A stretch of 64,000 bases of DNA from Uliginosibacterium sp036017065 (GCF_036017065.1 NZ_JAYXHR010000001.1:496001-560000), one strand, 5' to 3'. Shown: positions 13,949 through 22,971, numbered from the stretch's first letter. Program-made: numbers and translations. Notes: generated from the letters alone by a model not told the origin.

Positions 13949-14151
13949 TTTTCTGCAGCTCCCCGTGGCGCGCATTCGCGCCGTGACGCATATCGTCCCA
14001 GTTGCGCCGGACGATCTTCCGGCGCCTGCAAATACTGTCTTTCTTCCTTAGCCCCGCACTCCGACCTCAGTCACCCCGAACAGAATGTCTCATAAGTTTC
14101 CTCATCAGTTGCACCAGTTGCGTTCAGTTGCGATCCGCCCGCTCAATGGCC

Positions 14152-16569
14152 TCAGTTACGCAGGCCTTCAGCGAGCGTCCCGGCGCCTTCCCAATCCGCC
14201 AGGCTGACCGCCGGACTGAAGTAATGGCCCTGGGCTTCGTTGCAACCCAGACGTAACAATTGCCGCCGCTGGGCTTCGGTTTCGATCCCGGTGGCGCCCA
14301 TGCGAAGACCGAGCGCGCCGGCCAGGGAGGTCAGCGCACGCACGATCTCCACATCACTAGCATTTTCCTTGCCCAGTCCGGAGACGAAGGCGCGGCCGAT
14401 CTTGATGCGGTCGATCGGCAGGTGTTTGAGCATGGCCAGCGATGACATTCCCGAGCCGAAATCATCCAGCACGATGGAGAAACCCTCGTTGCGCAGGCGT
14501 GTCAGCGCGGTGCCGGCCAGATCGGTGGCATACAACAGCCCCTCGCTGACCTCCAGGTCCACCTTGGCTGCCTCCACGCCATGATCCTCCAGCACGCTGA
14601 GCAATTCCTGCGCGAAGCTGGTGCTTGCGACCTGGCTGGCGGACAGATTGAGTGCAAGCCGGTGGGACTTCTTGCGCACTTTCTGCCAGCGGGCGAACTC
14701 CTGGACGGCCTTGTTCATCACGCAGCGGCCCATCTGGTCCATCAGCCCGCTCTGCTCGGCGATCGGGATGAAGCGCTCCGGCGGTATCTCGCCCAGTTCG
14801 TCCAGCGTCAAGCGCGCCAGCGCCTCCCAGCCACTGACCCGGCCGTCATACAGCGACACGATGGGCTGGAACAGCACGCCGATCATGCCGTCCTCCATGC
14901 AGTGCCGGATGCCCTCCTCCACCAGCTTGCGCTGGTTCAGTTCCTCGCGCATGTCGGAAGAGAAAAACGCGTATCCGCCGGCATCGCGCTGCTTGGCCTC
15001 GTACATGGCCATGTCCGCCGCGCGGATCAGTGCGTCACGCGTGACGCCGTGTTCCGGCGCGATGGCCACGCCGGCACTGGCGCGCGGGCACACCTCGGTG
15101 TCACCGATGCGCACCGGCTGCGAGATCACGTTGAGCAGCTTCTCCGCCAGCGCCTGGCAGTCCGCCATGCCGGCAGGCGCCGACACCATGACCACGAACT
15201 CGTCTCCTCCCAGCCGGATGGCGCGGTCTCGGGAGCGCAGCACACCCTGTATGCGTCGGGCGATCGCCACCAGCAACTGGTCGCCGGCGCTATGGCCCAT
15301 GGTGTCGTTGATGCCCTTGAAGTCGTCGAGATCGAGGAACAGCAGGCCGAGCCGGGTGTCGCCCTGCTCGCCCGACAGGAAGGCATCCAGTTCGCGCTCC
15401 ATCGACAGGCGGTTTCCCAGGCCCGTCAGCGCGTCGTGATAGGCCATGTAGTCGAGTTGCTGGCGCGCCTCGTGCAGCGCCGTCGTGTCGGAGAAGGCGA
15501 TCACGTAGTGCTGCACTTCGCCACGCATGCCGCGCACCAGCGCGACGTGCACCCAGGCGATGAACACCGATCCGTCCGCGCGCAGGCAGGCGTTCTCGCC
15601 GTGCCACTGGTCGTTCTCGAAGGCTTCCAGCGGCGGGCAGAAGGCATCCGACTCGCGACGCGCATGCACCAGGGTTTCCAGCGGCGCGCCGATGATGTTG
15701 TCCAGCGCGTAGCCGGTCATCGACAGGAAGGCCGGATTCGCCGTGACGACCTTGCGGTCGTGCGACAGCATGACGATTGCCTCGGCCGCGGTATCGAAGA
15801 CGACGCGCGAGGTGCGCAGCGCCTGTTCCTTCTCGATCTGCGCGGTGATGTCGCGCACCGCGCCGGTCACGATGGAACTGCCACGACGCACCGCCGGCAG
15901 GCGCGCGAACACCTCCACCCAGCGCGGCTGCTCGACGCCGGCGACCCGGTAGATACCGCTCAGGTCGCGGCCTTCGCGCATGGCTTCGGTGATCGCGGCG
16001 GGGTCCAGCGTCGGCACGTCGTCGTCCACCGGATCGGGCTGCGGCGGCGCCGTACGGTCCAGCGCCAGCAAGGCGCGGGAGCGCTCGTCCGCCACCAGCG
16101 ACTGTTCTGCGGCGTTCCACTCCCACACGCCGAGGTCGACCGCGTCCAGCGCCAGCTCCAGCCGGCGCCTGTGGGTCTCCGCCTCGATTTCCGCGCGGCG
16201 ACGCGCCAGCGCCAGGCGGATGGCGATGCGCACGTCGAGGAAGCGGAAAGGTTTGGCGACGAAGCCATAGGGCTGGGTGGCCTCGGCACGCTCCAGCGAG
16301 GCTTCGTCGAACTGGCCGGTCATGAAGATGACGGGCGGCCCTGCGGACTCGTGCAGGCGTCGCGCGACGGAGATGCCGTCGATCCGCCCACCCAGCATGA
16401 CGTCCATCAGGATGACGTCGGGCCGATGCTGTTCGACTGCCTGCTCGACGTCTTCGCCCTTGTCCACCCACGCCGGGACGAGGTAGTCATTGGACTCCAG
16501 CCACATGCGCAGCGGTCCGGCGATGGCGGGGTCGTCTTCGACGATCAGTATGCGGGGGAGCATCGGCAT
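14152..16569 (-). CDS. Receiver-PAS-GGDEF-EAL cyclic-di-GMP signalling protein
   Basis: 805-residue response regulator. Order: receiver (1-125, acidic pocket E11/D12/D13, phospho-acceptor D56, lysine in VAKPF); a segment with a PAS-like fold; a PAS domain around 250-365; GGDEF with intact GGDEF at 454-458 and an RSRD inhibitory site at the right spacing; EAL with EALAR (E582), LNLSASQ, DDFGSG and KIG. The cyclase looks active and product-inhibited. In the EAL half the usual AEGVET motif reads ATGIET: the catalytic glutamate is T760, so phosphodiesterase activity may be lost. No cognate histidine kinase is adjacent. The gene is upstream of glgP on the same strand. The start could also be the ATG two codons later. 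Confidence 0.93.
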   Translation of the reverse strand: MPMLPRILIVEDDPAIAGPLRMWLESNDYLVPAWVDKGEDVEQAVEQHRPDVILMDVMLGGRIDGISVARRLHESAGPPVIFMTGQFDEASLERAEATQPYGFVAKPFRFLDVRIAIRLALARRRAEIEAETHRRRLELALDAVDLGVWEWNAAEQSLVADERSRALLALDRTAPPQPDPVDDDVPTLDPAAITEAMREGRDLSGIYRVAGVEQPRWVEVFARLPAVRRGSSIVTGAVRDITAQIEKEQALRTSRVVFDTAAEAIVMLSHDRKVVTANPAFLSMTGYALDNIIGAPLETLVHARRESDAFCPPLEAFENDQWHGENACLRADGSVFIAWVHVALVRGMRGEVQHYVIAFSDTTALHEARQQLDYMAYHDALTGLGNRLSMERELDAFLSGEQGDTRLGLLFLDLDDFKGINDTMGHSAGDQLLVAIARRIQGVLRSRDRAIRLGGDEFVVMVSAPAGMADCQALAEKLLNVISQPVRIGDTEVCPRASAGVAIAPEHGVTRDALIRAADMAMYEAKQRDAGGYAFFSSDMREELNQRKLVEEGIRHCMEDGMIGVLFQPIVSLYDGRVSGWEALARLTLDELGEIPPERFIPIAEQSGLMDQMGRCVMNKAVQEFARWQKVRKKSHRLALNLSASQVASTSFAQELLSVLEDHGVEAAKVDLEVSEGLLYATDLAGTALTRLRNEGFSIVLDDFGSGMSSLAMLKHLPIDRIKIGRAFVSGLGKENASDVEIVRALTSLAGALGLRMGATGIETEAQRRQLLRLGCNEAQGHYFSPAVSLADWEGAGTLAEGLRN

Positions 16570-17022
16570 GCAGGCGAAGACATGCCGAAACCGCGCTCGC
16601 GCACGCTGACGACCTGGTGGGGATTAGGCGAAAAGACGTGGAGGAGCGAAGTGGCGTATCGGGAGCGCCGCGATCCAGGCGAATACATGCCGACGGCACT
16701 GTCTCGTCCGGTCGGGGGAGAGGCCGGCTGACGCGCATCTGAACAGCATGTATGCCTCATGGAGGATCGCAGCGCTCCCAATACAGGGTTCGAGGCCGGG
16801 GGAACCACGAACCGGGGCCGATGCCCTGCAAACCAGGGCACCGACGAGCATCGCGCGACCGGGGAAAGTCAGCGTGCGTCGTCAGGACGATTCTTTCGCT
16901 GCACCCCAGCATCGGGGTGTAGGAATAGTCCGATTCGGGGGAGGGAAAACGGCGCAGATGACCAGTGGCTGCGGCTGCGCGTCAGACAAGGGGGCGTGGG
17001 AATCGTCGGAAAAAAGTGGCGC
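16570..17022. other. Non-coding stretch with several hairpins
   Basis: About 450 bases between the GGDEF-EAL start and the tRNA terminator without a convincing gene. It contains GCCCTG-CAAAC-CAGGGC (16823-16839), framed by CGATG/CATCG, and CACCCC/GGGGTG (16902-16919). It may be the 5' leader and promoter region of the minus-strand GGDEF-EAL gene. I could not match it to a riboswitch class I know. Confidence 0.4.
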
Positions 17023-17023
17023 C

Positions 17024-17053
17024 GGAAAAACAAAACGCCCCGGAAGGGGCGTT
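17024..17053 (-). terminator. Rho-independent terminator of tRNA-Ser
   Basis: On the minus strand AACGCCCC-TTCC-GGGGCGTT forms a perfect 8-bp stem with a UUCC tetraloop, followed directly by TTGTTTTT. It starts ten bases after the encoded CCA end of the tRNA. Confidence 0.88.
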
Positions 17054-17062
17054 GTTGTCGGC

Positions 17063-17152
<90 letters not shown>

Positions 17153-17166
17153 GCGACAGGGGGCGG

Positions 17167-17172
17167 ATTATA
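17167..17172 (-). promoter_or_regulatory. -10 element of tRNA-Ser promoter
   Basis: TATAAT on the minus strand, 14 bases before the mature tRNA 5' end, so initiation would give a very short leader. The bases after it (CCGCCCCC) form a GC-rich discriminator, as in stringently controlled stable-RNA promoters. I see no good -35 box at 16-18 bases. Confidence 0.6.
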
Positions 17173-17217
17173 GCCAGCAGTGCGGCAAATTCCTAGCCCG
17201 GCGTATGTGCGCCTGCA

Positions 17218-17889
17218 TCAAACTTCGTGGATCTGGTCACGCAGGATCACGCCGCCGTCCGTTTCCTCGATCAGGCCACGGATCTGCAGGTCCTTCATGA
17301 CCCGCGACACCATCTCCCGCGAGGCGCCGATCATCTTGGCGATGTCCTGCTTGGAGATCTTCTTCTTCACGATGGTCACGCCGTCGGCCTCTTCCGCCAT
17401 GTCCAGCAACAGGCGGGCCACGCGGCCATACACGTCCATCAACGCCAGGCTTTCGATCTTGCGATCGGCCTCGCGCAGGCGATGGCTCAGGTGGCTCATG
17501 ATGCGCAGGCAGACGTCGAAGTTGTCCTGCAGGATGCGGCGGAAATCCGCCTGGGCAATCTGCACCAGGTCGGCCGACGCAATCGCCGTGACCGTCGCGG
17601 AACGCGGCGCCTCATCCACCACGCCCATCTCGCCGAACACGTCGCCCTGTCCGATCATGGTCAGGATCACCTCGCGGCCATCCTCGTCGCTGACCGTGAC
17701 CTTCAGGTTTCCGTTGAGTACGAAATAGATGAAATCGGTGCTGTCACCCGCCAGCACCACGGCAGTCCCGCGCGACACGCGGCGCATGACTGCGACCCGC
17801 GATACGGACTCGAGGCGCTCCGGCGCGATGCCCTGGAAAACCGGCAGGGTTCTCAGGGCTGTGACGGATACGGTGTTGCCGCTGGCCAT
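17218..17889 (-). CDS. Crp/Fnr-family transcriptional regulator
   Basis: 223 residues: an N-terminal cyclic-nucleotide-binding barrel and a C-terminal winged helix. The phosphate-binding cassette reads GEMGVVDEAPRSATV, with the glycine, glutamate, arginine and serine that contact cyclic nucleotide, so it is Crp-like rather than Fnr-like; there is no N-terminal cysteine cluster. The recognition helix SREMVSRVMKDL keeps the R-E-x3-R pattern of E. coli CRP, suggesting a TGTGA-type site. Start ATG at 17889 follows GGAGAC; upstream in-frame starts lack a binding site. It is divergent from trxB. The ligand could be cAMP or, as in Clp of Xanthomonas, cyclic-di-GMP; sequence alone does not decide. 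Confidence 0.9.
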   Translation of the reverse strand: MASGNTVSVTALRTLPVFQGIAPERLESVSRVAVMRRVSRGTAVVLAGDSTDFIYFVLNGNLKVTVSDEDGREVILTMIGQGDVFGEMGVVDEAPRSATVTAIASADLVQIAQADFRRILQDNFDVCLRIMSHLSHRLREADRKIESLALMDVYGRVARLLLDMAEEADGVTIVKKKISKQDIAKMIGASREMVSRVMKDLQIRGLIEETDGGVILRDQIHEV

Positions 17890-18068
17890 GATGTGTTGTC
17901 TCCGAATTAGAACTTTTGGGGTAGAGGGTAGCCTGCTGAATTGCTTGCGCAAGTATATCCACGAAGTGATCGGCCGCTGCATCCGGTTCTTGAGTGATGG
18001 CTGTCAAGCTATCGGCGTGATGACCCTTTCCGGCACCCTGCCCGGGCGGTAGCCGGGGAGTCGCCGGC

Positions 18069-18074
18069 TATAAT
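18069..18074 (+). promoter_or_regulatory. -10 element upstream of trxB
   Basis: A perfect TATAAT 27 bases before the trxB start. No recognisable -35 box at 17 bases, so it may depend on an activator. The 211-base gap between trxB and the divergent Crp-type gene must hold both promoters. Confidence 0.5.
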
Positions 18075-18100
18075 CCGCACGACCAATCTGGAGGAATTTC

Positions 18101-19060
18101 ATGAGCAGCGCCACACAACACCACTCCCTGATCATCCTGGGTTCGGGTCCGGCCGGTTATTCCGCTGCCGTGTACGCCGCGCGCGCCAACCTGAAGCCGG
18201 TGCTGATCACCGGCCTTGCCCAGGGCGGACAACTCATGACGACCACCGAGGTGGACAACTGGCCTGCCGACGCGGACGGCGTGATGGGGCCGGACCTGAT
18301 GGCCCGCTTCGAGAAGCACGCCACGCGGTTCAACACCCAGATGATCTTCGATCACATCCACACGACGAAGCTGACCGAGCGCCCCTTCACGCTGATCGGC
18401 GACTCCGGCACATACACCTGCGACGCGCTGATCATCGCCACCGGTGCCACGGCCAAGTACCTGGGCCTGCCTTCCGAAGAACAGTTCGCCGGACGCGGCG
18501 TGTCGGCCTGCGCAACCTGCGACGGCTTCTTCTACCGCAACCAGGAAGTTGCCGTGGTGGGCGGTGGCAATACGGCGGTCGAGGAAGCGCTGTACCTCGC
18601 CAACATCGCCAGCAAGGTGACCCTGGTGCACCGTCGCGACAGGTTCCGCGCCGAAGCCATCATGGTCGACAAGCTGATGGCCCGCGTGGCGGAAGGCAAG
18701 ATCGCGCTGGAGCTGAACTCGACGCTGGAGGAAGTGCTCGGCGACGGCACGGGCGTGACCGGCATGCGCATCAACAGCCTCAAGTCCGGTTCGTCCAAGG
18801 ACGTGGCGCTGAAGGGCGTGTTCATCGCCATCGGCCACAAGCCGAACACCGACATCTTCAAGGGCCAGCTGGAGATGGACGACACCGGCTACCTCATCAC
18901 CTTCGGCGGCCGCGAAGGCAACGCCACGCAGACCAGCATCCCGGGCGTGTTCGCCGCCGGCGACGTGCAGGACCACGTGTATCGCCAGGCCGTCACCTCG
19001 GCCGGTACGGGCTGCATGGCCGCACTGGATGCCGAGCGCTACCTCGACAGCCTGAAGTAG
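18101..19060 (+). CDS. trxB: Thioredoxin-disulfide reductase
   Basis: NADPH-dependent FAD enzyme that reduces thioredoxin. 319 residues. FAD-binding LGSGPAGYSAAVYAARA at the N-terminus; redox CATCD with C137 and C140; NADPH-binding GGGNTAVEEALYL; C-terminal GVFAAGDVQD that closes the FAD site. Strong ribosome binding site GGAGG. The Smr gene follows after 26 bases and is probably cotranscribed; the trxB-Smr pairing is familiar from betaproteobacteria. Confidence 0.97.
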   Translation: MSSATQHHSLIILGSGPAGYSAAVYAARANLKPVLITGLAQGGQLMTTTEVDNWPADADGVMGPDLMARFEKHATRFNTQMIFDHIHTTKLTERPFTLIGDSGTYTCDALIIATGATAKYLGLPSEEQFAGRGVSACATCDGFFYRNQEVAVVGGGNTAVEEALYLANIASKVTLVHRRDRFRAEAIMVDKLMARVAEGKIALELNSTLEEVLGDGTGVTGMRINSLKSGSSKDVALKGVFIAIGHKPNTDIFKGQLEMDDTGYLITFGGREGNATQTSIPGVFAAGDVQDHVYRQAVTSAGTGCMAALDAERYLDSLK

Positions 19061-19086
19061 TCCTCCAGCCAGCGCGAGCGACGCCC

Positions 19087-19950
19087 ATGGCCCGTGAGAA
19101 GGCCTCCCTGGAAGCCTTGCGTGCGCTGCAACCGCAGCTGCGCAAGGCGGGCGTTGCCCGGCCGACGTCGAAAGACGTCCGCGACGGCGCAGGCCCCCAG
19201 CCCTCGACCAGCATGGAGCCTGCGAACTGGCAGGCTGGCGCCACGCCGCTGCCTTCCGACAACCGCGTCGAGTTGCGCCCGCCGCCTCCCCCGCCCGTTC
19301 CGCGTCCGCGCACGGCCGATCCCGAAGCGTCGGCATCGGATGACACCGGAGCCGTCCCGGCGGTGGACAACAGCCTCGACCTGCCCTCGCACTGGTTCGC
19401 CGCGGATCGCGATCTGCCCACGACACCGGAACAGCAAGCACTGCGCCAGGCATTGGCCGGGGTCCGGCCGATCCACCACGATCGCGTCGAGCTCGACCTG
19501 CCCAAGCCGCGGCCTCACCCGCGCCAGAGCGAACTGGACGAGCGCGAAGCGCTGGCGGAATCCATCTACGCTCCGACACCCCTCGAACTGCGGCTGGAAG
19601 GCGGCGACGAGCTGGCCTACCTGCGCGAGGGAATGGGACGTCAGACCCTGCGCGATCTGCGGCGCGGCCGCTGGGTGATCCAGGACGCGGTGGACCTGCA
19701 TGGCTGCAACCGGGACGAGGCACGCGAACTGCTGGCCGCGTTCATGGGACATTGCCGCAAGCAGAACACCCGCTGCGTGCGCATCATCCATGGCAAGGGC
19801 CTGGGCTCACCGGGCAAGGAGCCGGTGCTGAAAGGCCTCGTGGCGGGCTGGTTGATGAACTACGACGACGTCCTGGCCTACTGTCAGGCGCGGGTGCATG
19901 ACGGCGGTGCCGGCGCGCTCATCGTGCTGCTGCGCCACCACCCGAACTAG
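19087..19950 (+). CDS. Smr-domain protein
   Basis: 287 residues. The first ~180 are Pro/Ala/Arg rich and probably disordered. The C-terminal Smr domain (about 198-285) shows DLHGCNRDEARELL and IIHGKGLGS, the DLHG and HGxG signatures of Smr proteins, which bind or nick nucleic acid (MutS2 C-terminus; ribosome-collision nucleases). This is the stand-alone YdaL/SmrA-like form. Function here is not established; DNA or RNA endonuclease is the family expectation. Confidence 0.88.
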   Translation: MAREKASLEALRALQPQLRKAGVARPTSKDVRDGAGPQPSTSMEPANWQAGATPLPSDNRVELRPPPPPPVPRPRTADPEASASDDTGAVPAVDNSLDLPSHWFAADRDLPTTPEQQALRQALAGVRPIHHDRVELDLPKPRPHPRQSELDEREALAESIYAPTPLELRLEGGDELAYLREGMGRQTLRDLRRGRWVIQDAVDLHGCNRDEARELLAAFMGHCRKQNTRCVRIIHGKGLGSPGKEPVLKGLVAGWLMNYDDVLAYCQARVHDGGAGALIVLLRHHPN

Positions 19951-19986
19951 GAAATCCGTCCACCGGCCCTCACCCGGCCGGCTGCA

Positions 19987-21285
19987 TCACGCCCGCAGGA
20001 AGCGGGTGGCTTCCGCAAGGTCGCCGTGCGTGCGGGCCTTGCGCAGGACGTTGACGAACTTCTGCCAGGTCTTGTCCTCGCCGTAGATCTTGAAGACGAA
20101 GGTGTGCTCGTCCGAGCGGCCGCGCCGCAGCACCTCCACCTGCAGGCGGCAGTGGTCCACTTCGCCGAGATCCACTTCGATCACACCCTTCATGCCGGCC
20201 TGCAGTTGTGCGTCGGTGCGCACCCGGAAGCCGGTCATCGAGCACTCGATGACCTTCATGGCGAAGCGCTGCTGCTCGCCATCGACATCCACCGAGAATT
20301 CGGCCGGACACATCACCGAGAAGCGGCGGTGCTGGCGCTTCTTGAGCTCGGTACGCTCACCCAGTGGCTGCGGCGGAAGGTAGGCGCGATACGCGGGCAG
20401 GTCGTAGATCGCGTGCAGCAGCATCTTCTCGCGGTCGCTGATGCGACTGAAGACGCGGGTCCGCATGTTGAAGAAGTGGTTGATCAGCGACGGCGTCATC
20501 ACCGGGTCGTTGGTGGTGAAGAAGCGCTTGTCGGGAAACTCGATGTTCGGGATCTTCAGGCCGGTGAAGTAGTGATACAGATTCTTCTCCGGCGGCCGAT
20601 GCGCGTAATGCTTGCGGTAGATCTCCGGCGCGTGGGCCAGGTCGAGGTGTGCACCGACGGCGGGCGCGCCATTGACGAAGTCATAGTGCTCCACCGGATT
20701 CGGCCGCAGCCGCTTGAAGAACAGCAGCGACTCGTACAGACCGATGTGGCGGGGATTCACCGCGATCACCAGGTGACGGGTATCGAAATACCTCACCGCG
20801 TACTCATGCATGAACTTCATGAGTGGAAACAGGATGGCGCCACCAGTCGCCTGGAAACGCCGGTCGACCGCCAGCGCGGAAACCTCCGCAATGTTGCCGC
20901 CGACGCGGCGGATGGCGGTGATGTCGAAAATCTTCTGCAGCGGAAAACCGAGCACGCTCTCGCGGATCAGCGATACCGTTCCCACCACGCGGTCATCGAA
21001 CTTCGCCAGCAAGGTCGAAGTCGTCGGCAGCGCGTGATACACCGTGACGCGCAGGCCGGAAGTGTCCGGCTGCATGAAGCCCGCGGCCACGTAGGCATCG
21101 TGCAGCAGGCGGAAACAGGCCTCGAGTTCTTCCTCCGTCTCCGCCAGTTTGAACGTGAGACGTGGCGAAGGCTGCTGGTCGCAACGCACCATGTTGCGAT
21201 AGACAGCAGAACGCGCCCGCCGTGGCAGTAATGCACCTGCCATGCGGACAAACTGTCGCCCCCATCCCCCCAATTTTCTTTTCAC
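19987..21285 (-). CDS. FeeM-like N-acyltransferase fused to a PilZ domain
   Basis: 432 residues. About 43-230 is a GNAT fold of the N-acyl amino acid synthase type: CFRLLHDAYVAAGFM at the start, then EVSALAVDRRF and an AVNPRHIGLYESLLFFKRL block. Related acyltransferases occur with exosortase/PEP-CTERM systems. About 313-410 is a PilZ domain: the RQHRR box (RxxxR) and ECSMTGF (the [D/N]xSxxG box with E in first place), so cyclic-di-GMP binding is likely. Inferred role: acyl-ACP-dependent acylation of an amino acid or headgroup, gated by cyclic-di-GMP. A GTG start at 21285 is used; an ATG at 21243 would remove a basic 14-residue lead. Divergent from the alginate-lyase-family gene. Confidence 0.8.
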   Translation of the reverse strand: MKRKLGGWGRQFVRMAGALLPRRARSAVYRNMVRCDQQPSPRLTFKLAETEEELEACFRLLHDAYVAAGFMQPDTSGLRVTVYHALPTTSTLLAKFDDRVVGTVSLIRESVLGFPLQKIFDITAIRRVGGNIAEVSALAVDRRFQATGGAILFPLMKFMHEYAVRYFDTRHLVIAVNPRHIGLYESLLFFKRLRPNPVEHYDFVNGAPAVGAHLDLAHAPEIYRKHYAHRPPEKNLYHYFTGLKIPNIEFPDKRFFTTNDPVMTPSLINHFFNMRTRVFSRISDREKMLLHAIYDLPAYRAYLPPQPLGERTELKKRQHRRFSVMCPAEFSVDVDGEQQRFAMKVIECSMTGFRVRTDAQLQAGMKGVIEVDLGEVDHCRLQVEVLRRGRSDEHTFVFKIYGEDKTWQKFVNVLRKARTHGDLAEATRFLRA

Positions 21286-21511
21286 GCGTGATCCGTTTCC
21301 AGCGAGTGCCGCAGATTACCCCGGACTGGCGAGGATTGCAGCGCCCCGCTTCGCGATGGCGTCACACACGGGATGCACGGAAAAGATCGCCGCAGAAATG
21401 AAAGAAAGCACTCCAGCCATTTCCGCTTTTTCCCGGACGAATTGCAGAGCGGAAGCTTGTCATGCAGCAGGGCGTCCACAATGCAGGCTGTCAGGCAGCC
21501 ATGGTCTGTCT

Positions 21512-21534
21512 ACGCTGTCTCGGTGTGACAGCGT
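21512..21534. promoter_or_regulatory. Inverted repeat, possible operator or hairpin
   Basis: Perfect 8-base arms ACGCTGTC and GACAGCGT separated by seven bases, about 163 bases upstream of the alginate-lyase-family start. No T-run follows, so an operator is more likely than a terminator. Confidence 0.35.
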
Positions 21535-21595
21535 GGCAGCCTGGAGCGGAAGATCGGCTTCCGACCACTGCGGGTTATCCCGTGGAGCACTAAAG

Positions 21596-21605
21596 AAAAC
21601 GTTTT
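21596..21605. promoter_or_regulatory. LacI-family-like operator palindrome
   Basis: AAAACGTTTT, within AAAGAAAACGTTTTAC, has the central CG palindrome of LacI/GalR-family operators. It sits 91 bases upstream of the polysaccharide lyase start, a sensible place to repress it. No LacI-type gene is in the window. Confidence 0.35.
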
Positions 21606-21696
21606 ACCTCCCGTTGATCCGGGCTGTAGCATGCGTGCCCGACCTACGCATGACCGGGCATCGTTGCCCCTTGACTGGTCACGGGAGACTGAAGGA

Positions 21697-22971
21697 ATGG
21701 TTCGTTTTTTTCGCAATGCTTGTCTTGCCGGCGCAGGCAGTCTGATGGCCCTCGCTTCCACCTCTTTGCTCGCAGCCCCGCCTGCCACCATCACGATGGA
21801 TGGCGCCTACCTCGAGATTGCCAAGCAACGCGCGGGCAGCGACGCGAGCTTGAAGCCGGCCTTCGACAAGCTGGTGCAGGATGCCACCGCCCTGCTTCCG
21901 CTTGCGCCCGAGGCGGTGACCCGCAAGAACATGACACCGCCGTCCGGCGACAAGCGCGACTACATGAGCCTCGCGCCGTACTGGTGGCCGGACCCGAACA
22001 AGCCGAACGGCCTGCCCTACGTGCAGCGCGACGGCGAGTTCAATCCCTCGTCGAAGAACGACGACACTGATTCGGTACGCATGCAGGTCATGTGCATGGG
22101 CACCAACACGCTGGCGATGGCTTACTTCTTCACCGGCGACGCCAAGTACGCGAAGAAGACGGCCGACTTCATCCGCACCTGGTTCCTCGACCCGCAGACC
22201 CGCATGAACCCGCACCTCAAGTACGGACAGGCCGTCATGGGACGCGTGGAGGGACGTGGTATCGGCCTGATCGACACCCGTAACTTCTGGATGGTGATCG
22301 ACGCGGTGGCGTTGATCGAACCCAGCGGCGAGCTGAAGCCGGCGGAAGTGGCCGAGCTGAAGAAGTGGTTCCGGGAGTTCACCGAGTGGATGCTGACCAG
22401 CGACATCGGCATCGACGAGTTCAACGCCTTCAACAACCACGGCACCTTCTATGACATGCAGGTCGCCAACTACGCGCTGTTCTACGGCGACACCGACACC
22501 GCGAAGCGCGCGGTCGAGCGCACGGTGGACCTGCGCATCGCCTCGCAGATCTCGCTGGAAGGAAAGCAGTACGCCGAACTGGAGCGCACCACGCCCTTCC
22601 ACTACAGCGCCTTCAACCTGGACGCGATGACCAACGTGGCGCGCTACGGCGAGCTGCTGAAGGTCAGCACCTGGAAGGCCCGCGAGAAGACCCGCGGCCT
22701 GCGCAACGGCATCAATTACCTGGTGCCCTTCGTGCTGAAGCCCGAGACCTGGCCGTACAAGGAACTCAAGCGCATGGAAGTGGAACTCGCGCTGCCGCTG
22801 ATGCTGAAGGCCGAACGCGCCTACGGCGGTGGTGGCTACGCGAAGGCAGCTGCCGCGATTCCGGAGACCAAGCTGGAAACGCAGGAGTACATCGCGCTCT
22901 ACAACGCCATCAAGCTGCCACACCCGACCACGACGAACTCGCTGGATAGACTGGCCTGGCCGGTGAAGTAA
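21697..22971 (+). CDS. Exported alginate lyase family protein
   Basis: 424 residues starting at the ATG that gives a signal peptide (MVRFFRNACLAGAGSLMALA, cleavage probably after LLA) and follows GGGAG nine bases upstream. The mature chain has the PL5-like alpha-barrel signatures: YWWPDPNKPNG, the catalytic NNHGTFYDMQ block, and QISLEGKQYAELERTTPFHYSAF with the arginine and tyrosine expected of the active site. It would act in the periplasm on an acidic polysaccharide; alginate is the family name, not a demonstrated substrate. No alginate biosynthesis genes are in view, so it may trim the organism's own exopolysaccharide or degrade an environmental one. Confidence 0.87.
   Translation: MVRFFRNACLAGAGSLMALASTSLLAAPPATITMDGAYLEIAKQRAGSDASLKPAFDKLVQDATALLPLAPEAVTRKNMTPPSGDKRDYMSLAPYWWPDPNKPNGLPYVQRDGEFNPSSKNDDTDSVRMQVMCMGTNTLAMAYFFTGDAKYAKKTADFIRTWFLDPQTRMNPHLKYGQAVMGRVEGRGIGLIDTRNFWMVIDAVALIEPSGELKPAEVAELKKWFREFTEWMLTSDIGIDEFNAFNNHGTFYDMQVANYALFYGDTDTAKRAVERTVDLRIASQISLEGKQYAELERTTPFHYSAFNLDAMTNVARYGELLKVSTWKAREKTRGLRNGINYLVPFVLKPETWPYKELKRMEVELALPLMLKAERAYGGGGYAKAAAAIPETKLETQEYIALYNAIKLPHPTTTNSLDRLAWPVK

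Larger units (their letters stand above)
21286..21696. other. Divergent intergenic region with two palindromes
   Basis: 411 bases between the acyltransferase-PilZ gene and the alginate-lyase-family gene, with no gene of its own. It holds ACGCTGTC/GACAGCGT (21512-21534) and AAAACGTTTT (21596-21605). Clear -35/-10 pairs were not found. Confidence 0.6.

Noticed and set aside
16780..16880. A possible riboswitch (GGGGGAACC and CCCTGCAAACCAGGG segments recall c-di-AMP, cyclic-di-GMP and cobalamin leaders)
   Set aside because: None of these consensus structures can be completed from the flanking bases on either strand.
21523..21538. TGTGACAGCGTGGCAG as a possible Crp site upstream of the lyase gene
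   Set aside because: Only one half (TGTGA) matches; the second half is not TCACA.
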